DNA of 64,000 nt, taken from Antedon mediterranea (lineage: Eukaryota; Echinodermata; Crinoidea; Comatulida; Antedonidae). The stretch is from assembly GCF_964355755.1 (NCBI RefSeq), contig NC_092676.1, positions 30,143,871 to 30,207,870 on the forward strand. The letters are read 5' to 3'. Under the pieces are notes generated by a model, which worked only from the letters and a program-made list of their open reading frames with translations, was not told where the DNA came from and ran no database searches. Below are positions 1 through 10,700 of the stretch, one piece after another (the stretch's first letter is position 1; every line of letters begins with the position of its first letter). Position numbers and translations under genes: made by a program.

Positions 1-1032
1 TTGGTCTCGTTTCATTCGTTATTTCAAATTTATAATGGCAGATGATTTATTTAAAATAAACGAACAAATTATGAATTAATGTAGGCATATGTTATGACTA
101 AATTTTTACGGTTTTTAATTCTCTTCGAAATTCTGTGTAAAAATAAGTCACAATTATAATATAGCCTATAAGGGGCCTAGGTGATTTATTTATTTGGAAT
201 TACAACATTAGATCGGTGGCACACTTAGCACAAAGGTGCATCCTTCACAATAACAATATAAAATATAACAATTAATGAATTACATACAGAAAAGTATAAA
301 GGCAAAACAACTATCAACTCCTACCCTACATATTGTGTTTATACAATTAGTCGGTATAATGCATTCACACCTATCTCACACTTTATCCCCTTGAATCAAT
401 TAATAACATAAAATCGATTCAATATAGTGAAATAACATATTCAGTTACTCATGTTTTCGATTAGCATTGATATCCGATGCAAAATAGTTTGCGGAGTCAT
501 GTGTGCATGGTGTTGCAACATACTTAAAAATAAATTGTTTTCACTCCGCAAGAACGTCGAACATTCTATTGTCCGGAGTAGTATTACCCATCTGGCTCAC
601 CCTCTGACCATGAAGGTAAACCTCCATGCTCTAGCCAACCCTAAAACGAGGTGAACATTTAATGAGGGTGTGCAATTACCGCAGTAATTTCTGGATCCTG
701 TTATACAAGACAGTCGGGCATCGTCTCAGTTTTTTTGTTCTCAACATTCCAAAAGCATAAAAAGTTCGATAACATGAAAAACTAATATCGGTTGATCTTC
801 CGCTTTCGTGAATATGGCTTATATAAGGCACCTCGAAATTACTTTTAGTTGAGGTAAGGTAATCAATGTTGTGATAATATATCGATAAAATAAACAATAG
901 CGTAAGACAACCAGTGACAGGTTCGATTGAATATAACGATTATCATTATGCAATTTGCTTTCGAAGATACGACACTTGTTAGAGCTTCTTCTTCAGTCTT
1001 CGTGATGTTGTAGGCCAATGGAATAATTAAAA
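1..1032. other. Upstream flank of the SRCR/EGF gene
   Basis: No exon with both good splice sites and family similarity is visible here. The stretch is AT-rich. A TATA-like string lies about 210 bases before the first coding exon and is listed separately. Confidence 0.4.
820..827 (+). promoter_or_regulatory. Candidate TATA box of the SRCR/EGF gene
   Basis: TATATAAG followed by GC-containing sequence, about 206 bases upstream of the first ATG at 1033. That spacing would allow a start site near 850 and a 5' leader of about 180 bases. AT-rich DNA gives such strings by chance, so this is only a candidate. Confidence 0.3.
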
Positions 1033-4000
1033 ATGACCGATATATTAGGTTTTTGTATTTTAGTTCTCGTCTGTATCAGGTCTACTAACTCACGTAAGTT
1101 TTATATTATTTATATTGTATCCTGGGGTGTCCTGAACTATTCTTTATTTTGTCGTTTTATTAGTTGATGTCCGCGTATTTGTAAATAACATGTATTTTTA
1201 TATTAATTATGTTGAAGAGATATATTTTTTACCTATATTTTTATACGTACAATGTTTATATACGTACAATGTTTATATACGTACAATGTTTATATATTTT
1301 CATAATTATTTTTGTTAAGCTTCAATTTTTAAATGCTTTATTAGAGATTGCAATAAACTTTCCTCGTATCGTATCGTATCCTTAATCTTGACTATTATAT
1401 TAGACCTAACTAGTTGGACTAAGTTCTCTTTCAATGCCTCCTCACTGTGTTTTATTCTTGCACACATTATAACATTTTTGGTGTAATAATGCGAATGTAA
1501 TAGTGAATAAAATATGTATATTAAACATTAGTAAACCTTGACTGAAATGAAATGTTAATCTCTAATATCTAGAGAAATTGAGTTCTTGTTTGCTTTGGTA
1601 TTAAGCTCCGTCTACCGTCTGCACTATCAAATGTGATGCGCCCATATATGGACATGATGATGTCATATCACTACCTTGGGTATATCATTATCATATTTGG
1701 GCCGGAACATCACACCTTTTTTTTTCAAACTAGTTTGATAGTGTAGACAGAGCTTAAAAAGTTAAGCTGATCTGTAGATAACATAACAAACTTTCAACAT
1801 TATTTTCTCAAGTTTAAATTTTGAATTTTGTTGTCACATAAAGTTTGATAGTGTAGACAGAGCTTATTATTCTTGGGTTCTTCATTGATGGTTATTTTGA
1901 TTGTGTTATAGAGAGTATAACGATGTCGGGTGGCAATTACTATTATGAAGGACGGCTGGAGATATGGTGGTACTCAACTGGTTGCTGGCTTTTTTGTGAA
2001 ACTAGATGGGAATGGGGAACTGTATGCGACGATTATTTTGACATGAACGATGCGCACGTTGCGTGTCGCTCAATGGGTTACATTGGAGCTTCGCATGTGT
2101 GGGGTTCTGCACATTTTGGCCAAGGGGGTGGTCCTATTTGGTTAGATGATGTCAACTGTGGTGGTCATGAGAGCGCCCTCTGGTACTGCTCTACACCAGG
2201 ATGGGGGAATAATAACTGCGGTCATGGAGAGGATGTGGGAGTTACTTGTGGTAAGCTTGTTCCTACTTTTTTTATTTCAATATGATTATACTGTATATAA
2301 TTAATATAAACTAATTTAATCAAACATGGGTAATTTTATTATGTTGAAATTTAAACCGTTATTTTTAATAGTATAGTTAGTAAATATTGTCATCAACATT
2401 ATGTTGTAATTGTTATAACTGTACTGACAGACATCAGAAGAGAACATTGTAAAAGTTCATTATTTAAGAATTACTATTTATGTTTAATGTTACTTACCCA
2501 ACCTGCCACTCTCTTTGAAACGAAAAAGGTATAGAAGTTATACAATATACAACACTTTCCCTAACCTTGTCTTTAGTCTATTCACGGTTCTCCATGTCTA
2601 TTTTATAGCTTGATGTGGATTATTGTGGCATAATATTACTTAGATATAAGTCATAAAAATAAAATTGATTTACTTATTGTAAAAAACGTGTTATTAATGC
2701 ATGTGGCGAGGCGTTTATTCGAGGAAATGAATAAACGACCCGGAAACTCAATAAACAAGAAAACATTTCGTACAAAAAACGCCGCTCGCTTGTTGACGTA
2801 TAGTTTTACAAATTATCAAAAACTTCAGCCTCTAGAACTATAGCTACCGCTTGATATAGCTTCTGAATGAGTATGTCTTTTTGGGACATAGCTGGCTAAA
2901 GCCGCAGCGCGAAAACAGAATATAATAACTCTTTTTCTAAAAAGTACACTTAACTTTAAGATATTAAAAATGCAAAATGTGTGGCTTGTAAGCTTTTAAA
3001 TTCATTTATAATTATTATGCTTACATATTTGTGTTATTGTAATGTGAGTGCATATTAATAATTAAAATCATTCGTCTTTTTTTTTACCAATACTCAATAT
3101 ATGAAAATACGGTATTAAAAAAACTCTGTCATAACACTTTAACATTAAAAATGTCCAACTAATCAATCAATATACCGTTAATATCCCCATCAAATGTTCT
3201 TGTTTTTTGTGTACGTTTTAAACATTTAATTTAAACATTTTCAGATATTGACCACTGCAGTTATCTGTCACCATGCCAAAATGGCGGTGCGTGTACAGAT
3301 GGCGTAGGAACATACACTTGCTCTTGTGTAGCTGGCTACTCTGGCACCAACTGTGAAACTAGTAAGTATTTTACCAAACACTTTTATAAACCGTACATTC
3401 CTGTTTTTTTCTGTAGCAAACTAAATTAAATAAAGTAATTGTAGACGACCTGCCAATGCTGTACGTGTTTGCGTTCTTAAAAATAAGCCCACTTCGGACC
3501 TATTCAAAGGAGGGTGTTATACACATTCGTAGGTAACGTGAATGTCATACTGGGTATCGTAATTGGCGCGGGTTTGCAGACAATTATCATTTCTTTTTCA
3601 TTGTCTGCTGAGCGTACAGTATATCGACCGCGAATATGCCGATATGCATAGAAACCTGACGCTTATTGGCTAATTATAAAAGATCGTTCGCGAAAACGTC
3701 AAATATCTATTATTAGCAGAGAACCGCAATCCAGTCAATAATTTTTTTTTATAATCGAACATTATTACTATGATTATTATTGTGTATGATATCCAATACA
3801 GTAATTATATAATTCGGCATAAACAAATGTAGAAAAGCCGTAATTGCTTGCGTTTAAAAGCCGTTTCATTTATTGAGTGCGTCCGTTTAAAAGCCGTGTC
3901 ATTTATTGAGTGCGTGTGTTTAAAAGCCGTGTCATTTTGAACGCATGCGTACAAAAACCGTGTTATTTTGAACGCGTCCGTATAATATTCCCGCCATTTA

Positions 4001-6276
4001 TTGAACGCGTGCTTACAAAGGCGTGTAATTGATTGAACGCGTGCGTACAAAGGCGTGTCATTGATTGAACGCGTGCGTATAAAGGCGTGTCATTTATTGA
4101 ACGCGTGCGTATAAAGGCGTGTCATTTATTGAACGCATGCGGCTGTGCAATTTACGATCCAGTCAACTTTGTAATGTTTTTCCCCTATTTAATAAAATTA
4201 ATACCATCATCCATCACATTATTCACCAGATATAAACGAATGCGCATCGAGTCCTTGCCAACATGGAGGAGCTTGTAATGATGGAGTGAATAGATACACG
4301 TGTAGCTGTGTTGCAGGCTCAGTCGGAACACATTGTGAAACAAGTAATGATAGATTCAAATCTTTTGATATAAATTAAAATGAACCAGTGATTGCCCAAT
4401 AGGTAGCCTATATCTATGAATGTATTTTCATAATATTTGTAAATTCATTAATTGATCAACTTTTACAACCGATGAATTTCAGTTCTTTAACTACATATTT
4501 GTTTTCTTCAGATATTGATGAATGCGCGTCGGTTCCTTGTGTAAACGGAGCTACGTGCATAGATGACCTCAACCAGTACACATGCACATGCGTACAAGGG
4601 AACAGTGGAACACACTGCGAAATAGGTATTTCTAGTTCTTCTTATGTACTTTAATCGTGTCGATTATTAATAAATTATATTATCTCTTAGTGTACGTGAA
4701 TTCTGTAATCCGATTGGTCAATAAATGTATGAGATATTACGCCCATTTACTCAGTCAAGCGGATCAGAAAGGTAGTACAGGTATATCCCGTATTACCTTG
4801 TTTATTTATTGTATTTTTATCGTTTAGCGCATGCGTAGTTGTGATTTCAACCATCGAATATAAACCCGTTTCGACGGTCCGTAATCACTAAGAGATAAAA
4901 TTGTTGCACCCTGCTTGTTCTTACGGAATACGGGAAATATCTACGTTCTGGTTCCATATTCCATCGGCCTCATGGAATATGAAACCAGAACTTAGATATT
5001 CCGTGAACAAGCAGGGTGTAACTAATAGTATTGCATAGTATACTTTCAAAAGTACTATTGAACCACCGTTCAATAGTACGTACTATTACACGCCATGTGA
5101 CCCACAATCGTCCAATCAAATGACAGAAATTTATTTAGGACGTGTTATTTCATTTCATTTCATCTTTTATATCGGAAAAAATAATACAAAGGACAAATTT
5201 CTACATAGCTCAAGAACATATAATATATGCTTTTACCGGTTATAATGTCTGTGTAGGTGTTCTATTCTCACTTAGAATAGCTTGGTTTTTGTTCCTTTTT
5301 TCGATAGGGTCTTTAAATATGTAATTTAATCTTACAGATATCGACGAATGCGCTTCTAGTCCGTGTCTGAATGGTGGGACATGTACTGACCAGTTTAACG
5401 GTTACATTTGCACATGCGAACCATGGTATTATGAGTATAACTGCGCAACATTAGGTAAGCAAAGATTCAACAAAGACATAATTTATTTACGTTTATTGAA
5501 TTTTATATGATTGGTGGTATTTAAATTAGGGTATAAGGCGGATGGTTGAGTTTTGTCTTGGTCTGATAGCCATTTCTACACATCAACCTATTTCTAATTC
5601 ATATTAATTGATTGATAGAATGGTATATGCTACTTGTTATGCTTGTTGGTTCCATTCCCAATGACGCAACAAAAAGACGTAAGCGCAACGCAAGTGTGTG
5701 ACTATTAATGACAATCGACAATTTGAATAATCTATCAGGCTTGTGATTGGTTACATTTTTAGGTTGCGCTTACGACATCTTTGCGCAGCAGACTTTCTCA
5801 AAGTCTGTAGTTATTGTCTTTTTTATGTTAGTCCGCCAGTCGACGTTTCAATTTTGTTTGTTTCGAGTTGAAGTATTATACGCCAGAAGTCAAAATGCAG
5901 TCTAAACACTATACTAGTTCTTGCGTTGCGTCATAGTGGGAACCAAGCTTTAAATGTCATGCAATATGTTTTTGGATGGAAATAACTATATAACATCTAA
6001 TTTAAAATTAAAGATGCATCGTATAGTACATCAGATCTGACACCGTTTCCAGACAGCGCACTTCTAAACAAAGCGTATAAAATAAAACAAGTGCGCAGTA
6101 AGATAGAGTGTATAAAACAGTGTACGTCATCGACTGGATGCCAGTCTGTCAACTACGAAACATCGACGGGAAAATGTGAAATGAACAGCGAGACGAAGGC
6201 TAATAATGATTATGCATTTAGTACAAGTTATTATGGTTATTATTACTATGAGTACGTAGCAGGGGGTGGGGGTTAA
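1033..6276 (+). CDS. Secreted SRCR / four EGF / PAN-like protein
   Basis: Seven exons: 1033-1093, 1912-2250, 3245-3361, 4230-4343, 4512-4625, 5338-5454, 6014-6276. Every internal junction is phase 1 and the joined frame gives 374 residues. Exon 1 is a signal peptide ([14 protein letters not shown]...). Exon 2 is a scavenger-receptor cysteine-rich domain, with [14 protein letters not shown] and [10 protein letters not shown]. Exons 3-6 are one EGF domain each, with the DIDEC-type start and six cysteines of calcium-binding EGF repeats. The last exon is a cysteine-rich module (IECIKQC, CQSVNYE, GKCEMN) resembling PAN/apple domains and ends in a Gly/Tyr-rich tail. There is no membrane segment, so a secreted recognition or adhesion protein is likely. 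Each domain on a symmetric phase-1 exon is the classic exon-shuffling pattern. No named vertebrate orthologue is recognised. The domain calls are firm; the PAN call is less so. Confidence 0.85.
1242..1293. repeat. Three copies of a 17-bp tandem repeat
   Basis: The unit TATACGTACAATGTTTA is repeated three times in intron 1 of the SRCR/EGF gene. Confidence 0.7.
1601..1757. mobile_element. Hairpin MITE, family 1 (AGCTCTGTCTACAC ends)
   Basis: Short element with inverted ends around CTCCGTCTAC and GTGTAGACAGAGCTT and a core of GTGATGCGCCCATATATGG plus a second half in reverse. About a dozen relatives occur in this window. Part of a second copy end follows at 1838-1865. Confidence 0.7.
3835..4140. 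repeat. Degenerate tandem repeat of about 33-36 bp
   Basis: Units of the type GCGTGCGTATAAAGGCGTG followed by TCATTTATTGAAC are repeated about nine times in intron 3, becoming more alike toward the 3' end. The array stops about 90 bases before EGF exon 4. Confidence 0.75.
4903..5020. repeat. Fold-back inverted repeat
   Basis: Two arms of about 50 bases, starting GTTGCACCCTGCTTGTTC and ending with its complement, face each other around a short centre near 4965. A transcript would form a long hairpin. It sits in intron 5 and carries no coding sequence. Confidence 0.8.
5041..5150. repeat. Dispersed repeat, copy 1
   Basis: Contains CCATGTGACCCACAATCGTC and CAATCAAATGACAG. A close copy occurs at 17705-17800 in CHAF1B intron 2, and a related tail (CATAGCTCAAGAACA) recurs near 38087. 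Probably a short non-autonomous mobile element. Confidence 0.55.
5645..5955. mobile_element. Hairpin MITE, family 2 (GGTTCCCACTA ends)
   Basis: Inverted ends GTTCCATTCCCAATGACGCA and GCGTCATAGTGGGAACCAAG enclose arms of the type GACGTAAGCGCAACGCAAG. This copy is longer than the usual ~155 bases because of extra internal sequence. Seven more copies occur in the window. Confidence 0.65.
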
Positions 6277-6574
6277 TTAGTTGCAACATCACAAGACGGT
6301 GGATTTTTTAAATATCCAGACATTTTTAAAAGTAAATGCATTTTGTAGATTTTTGTTATTGAAAAAAGTCTTAAAGATTAATTTTATTACAGTATATAGC
6401 ACAATAACATAATTAGGTTGCCACTTGGTAAAGTGCTTTACCAAACTATAGTTTTAATATATATATATATATGTGCAGTAGGCTACAGTAAAACACAATC
6501 TTTTCTGGGACACCACTATTCTGGAGACTCGTTCACGAAATGAGAGGCAATATATGATTTAACACTACGGCCAT

Positions 6575-6795
6575 CCCTATCGAGGGGCCAACCACTATCG
6601 AGGGGCCAACCACTATCTAGGGGCCAACCACTATCAGGGGCCAACCACTACTATCGAGGGGCCAACCAGTATCGAGGGACCAACCAGTATCGAGGGGCTT
6701 GGCCACTATCGAGGGCCAACCACTATCTAGGGGCCAACCAGTATCGAGGAGGGGCCAACCACTACCGAGGGCGGGCCAACCAGTATCGAGGGGCC
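6575..6795. repeat. Degenerate array of a ~19-bp unit
   Basis: About eleven irregular copies of the type GGGGCCAACCACTATCGA, with small insertions and deletions between copies. Confidence 0.8.
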
Positions 6796-6825
6796 ATTCC
6801 TATAAAGGGATCACTTAGATCATAG

Positions 6826-7075
6826 AGGTATAACATTAGATTTTGTACCTCCGTGCTTGGATTGTGAGGTATAACATTAGATTTTGTACCTCCGTGCTTG
6901 GATTGTGAGGTATAACATTAGATTTTGTACCTCCGTGCTTGGATTGTGAGGTATAACATTAGATTTTGTACCTCCGTGCTTGGATTGTGAGGTATAACAT
7001 TGATTTTGTACCTCCGTTCTTGGATTGTGAGGTATAACATTAGATTTTGTACCTCCGTGCTTGGATTGTGAGTGT
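6826..7075. repeat. Six copies of a 41-bp tandem repeat
   Basis: The unit begins GAGGTATAACATTAGATTTT and ends GTGCTTGGATTGT. Copies are nearly identical, pointing to recent expansion. Confidence 0.9.
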
Positions 7076-7269
7076 CTCGTTAATAGAGGTTCTACAAAGA
7101 TAGATGATGATGCGGCTGTTTTTTACAAAACTATAATGTGTAAATTAAGTTATTATTTTTATACCATGATGTTATATATTACATTGATTATGGGACCTTA
7201 AGTACGAAAATCTAATAGAAAGAGATAACATTATAGATTTTATTGAATCATTAAATGAGTTTGTAACTA

Positions 7270-7402
7270 AAGCTCTGTCTACACCATCAAACTTTATGTG
7301 ACAAAAAAATGTAATGTGCCCATATATGGACATGGTGATGTCATATCACTACCATATTTGTGTACATCACACTATATTTTGTGTAGTGTCGACAGAGCTT
7401 AA
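7270..7402. mobile_element. Hairpin MITE, family 1
   Basis: Starts AAAGCTCTGTCTACACCATC and ends GTGTCGACAGAGCTT, with the GTGCCCATATATGGACATG core. Confidence 0.75.
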
Positions 7403-7563
7403 GATATACAGTAATACAGTACATGATATTTATTAACAAATCAAAATATATACTTTTTAGAGACTATGTATATGTTAAGGAAATGTTTACTTTAAGTTAC
7501 AAACCAATGTATAAAATATTGTAATTTTTGTGTAGTATTGCATTGTTGTATTGAGCTGCACTA

Positions 7564-7569
7564 AATAAA
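7564..7569 (+). terminator. Candidate poly(A) signal of the SRCR/EGF gene
   Basis: AATAAA 1.3 kb past the stop codon and only ~25 bases from the minus-strand AATAAA of RARS2 at 7592-7597. If both are used, the two convergent transcripts meet or overlap here. Confidence 0.35.
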
Positions 7570-7591
7570 TCAATGGCTAATAATAATAATA

Positions 7592-7597
7592 TTTATT
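7592..7597 (-). terminator. Candidate poly(A) signal of RARS2
   Basis: TTTATT on the plus strand, i.e. AATAAA on the minus strand, about 170 bases after the RARS2 stop codon at 7769. Confidence 0.45.
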
Positions 7598-7768
7598 TGT
7601 TTATAAGCATATTTCAATAACTATTTCCATAATTACATAGTTAAGCACTAACATTGTGTAAGTAAAATAATGTTGGTTGTTAATGGAGTTATACCTCCAT
7701 GGTTGGTTGAATAAGAGATATATATTATCTATATACTGTATGTCTCTGGTTAGTTGTATGGTATATTG

Positions 7769-10700
7769 CTACATCTTGTTGAGTGGTTTTAGACCGAGTA
7801 CTTTCATACCGGTACTAAGAATGTCCTGAGAATGGTTGAAGAGGAGCAACCTAGCCTGTAAAAGAAAATTATAGAAAAATCATGTTTATGGAAACAATGA
7901 TCACGAATAATATAAGTAGTTCTTTGATAGTAAACCAATAAAACTTACGTTGGCAAGACAGTTTCGTCTAGCTGTCAGCTTGACTTCTTCAGTTGCTATG
8001 ATGCGTTATGGCGCCGATTGGTCTCCTTTCCAGCCACTAGATGATTTTGTTGTGTAGCCTAGGGGACCAGTCGTCGTCAGAAGCTGATCGTAAATGTGAG
8101 ATAGTTGGTGCGCGCCTTCGTCTCTATTCATCTTTGTATTTTTATTTTGCTTTCTTATGCTGATGCTTTCTTTAATTTTACGTTTAAGCCAAACTTGTTC
8201 TTTGTGTAGTACCTCTATCTTATCCCAGTTAGGTATGTGGTTGGTGTGGTCATATGGTCCGTGATTGCTGATTTATGTAAAATGGAGGACGAAACTTTCC
8301 GTGATGCACGCGTCTGCATGTTCTGTGTGTTTTCCTCAACATCTTTCTTGTGCTCTTTAATTCTGGTTTTGAGTGCCCTACCCGTTTCCCCAATGTACAC
8401 CATCTCACAGTTGGTGCACCCCACTTTGTAGACGACACCACAGGAATCCTCTTTGCATGCTTTATCTTTCGGTCGGACGATTAAGTTTTTAATTTTGTTA
8501 GATGGTTTAAAGTATGTTCGTATGTTATATTTTTTAAATGTTCTCTTGATTTTCTCTGACAGGCCTTGAATATATGGGATGGATATCGACCCTCTTATAT
8601 CTTCTGTTTCGGGTTGTTTGTCCGTTTTTTGTTTTTCTAGGTTACGTTGTACCTTTCTAATCGTCCATGTAGGGTAGTTGCATTGTTTAAGTGAAGTATG
8701 TATCATCTCAGTTTCGTTCTGTTTGTCTGGATTATTTGTGATTATCGTGTTACATCTGTGTAGAAGTGTGCGGATAACGGATAACTTGTGTTGTAGAGGA
8801 TGATGTGAGTTAAAGTCCAAGTATTGATTTGTGTGGGTGGCTTTCCTAAAAACTTTAGTGTTGATGTTGCCTTCCCCATCAACTAAAATTAGCGTATCCA
8901 AGAATGGGATAGAGTTGTCTGTTAAGGACATTTCTTCGCAAGTGAAATTAATGTCATCATCGATTTTGTTTAAGTGTTGTAATAATGGTTGTGTCGCATC
9001 CTTGGGAATTATTGTTATAATGTCATCTACATACCTTTTCCACATCCTCGGTTTTATGTCGGTGTGAGCTGTAGTTATTGCCTCATTTTCCAGCCATTCC
9101 ATAAATAAATTCGCAACAATCGGAGAACATGGACTACCCATGGCCATACCTGAATTTTGCTGGTAGATATCCCCTCTGAAGCTGAAATATGTGGTGGTGA
9201 GGACCAATTGAAGCAATTCCATAATGTCGTTGATATGTAACCACGTTCTCTCTGATAGTTGTTTATCACAGTGTAAGCGTTCTTCAATTATTTTGAGGGA
9301 CTTGTTGACTGGTGTTTTGGTAAATAATGACACTACATCATAAGAGACCAATGTTTCATTTGGCTGTAACTTAATGTCCTTTATGTCATTGACAAATTCA
9401 AGCGAATTGGTAACATGATGGATGCTGTTTCCAACTAGTGGTACGAGAATGTCGGCTAAGCTTCGTGACAAATTGTACATAATGGATCCCGTATAATCGA
9501 CTATGGGACGTAACGGATTATTCATTTTATGGATTTTTGGTGTGCAGTAAATTCTTGGTGTGATGTCCGACGTGGGGTACAAGTAGTGTTTTTGTTTGAC
9601 AGTGATTTTCTTTTCTTTGAGGAGTCTCGTGATTACAGTGATAAGTTTTTTCTTGTAGGATGAGGTAGGATTTTTCTTTAATAGCGTGTATGTATCAGTA
9701 TCTGAAAGCATGTTTCTCACTTTCTCATCATATTCTTTAGTGTTCAGAATTACTGTGGCCCTACCTTTATCGGCCGGTAATACCATAATGGTTTTATCTT
9801 TCGCGATGTTGTTCAAAGCCTGCATCTCTTCCTTGGTTACATTCGGAGTCGGAGGTTTAGTAGATTTAATTAGGCTTACCATCTTCCCTCGAAGTTGATC
9901 TTTTTCTATTTCCGGTAAAAGATTGCATGCTGATTCCGTGGCAACGATCAGTTCTTCAGTAGGGTGGTTAGGTTTCGTAATCGCGTAGTTTAAACCTTTG
10001 GTAAGTACATAGTTCTCAGTATGTGTTAGCCGTCTGTTGGATAAGTTAATAACCCACTTTTTTCGTTGTGATCCTGTAGATTGCAAACCATCTGTATTCT
10101 TTTTGTCCCTTATGTTCAATTGTATATCTAACTTATTGATGTGAATGTCTTTAGTTTTCTTAAATTCCGATTCGCGTATGTTTGCAAAATGGTGTGTTAT
10201 AGTTGCTTTATCATCTAGGTCAACAATGTTGCAAATCTTTTCTTCAATACGTTTGAATTCTTCATTTAAGTTTTTAATCTTGTTGGTCGTATTTCTAATC
10301 CTTTCCCCTACTAATCCTTTTTGTGCTTTCTTAATTATGTCATATCCTTTCTTCGTTTTTAGCGGGAAGTTCAGTCGTAGACTTCGCGGAGTGATATCTT
10401 CTTGTTTACACCTTAATGTGAATGTTCTATGGTTACGAAAACGCGCGATCTTTTTTCCAACAATTTCTCCCTTTCTGAGTAATCGGACCAAATCTTGTCC
10501 ATATTTCTCTCTCAATAATGAAAACATTTCTTCTGGTTTCGATTCGTATAATAATATAAGTAGTTCTTTGATAGTAAACCAATAAAACTTACGTTGGCAA
10601 GACAGTTTCGTCTAGCTGTCAGCTTGACTTCTTCAGTTGCTATGATGCGTTATGGCGCCGATTGGTCTCCTTTCCAGCCACTAGATGATTTTGTTGTGTA

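Larger units (their letters stand above)
6277..7563. other. 3' flank of the SRCR/EGF gene, repeat-filled
   Basis: No second coding region is seen. The stretch holds two tandem arrays and a family 1 MITE, listed separately. It is probably the 3' untranslated region and tail of the plus-strand gene. Confidence 0.5.
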
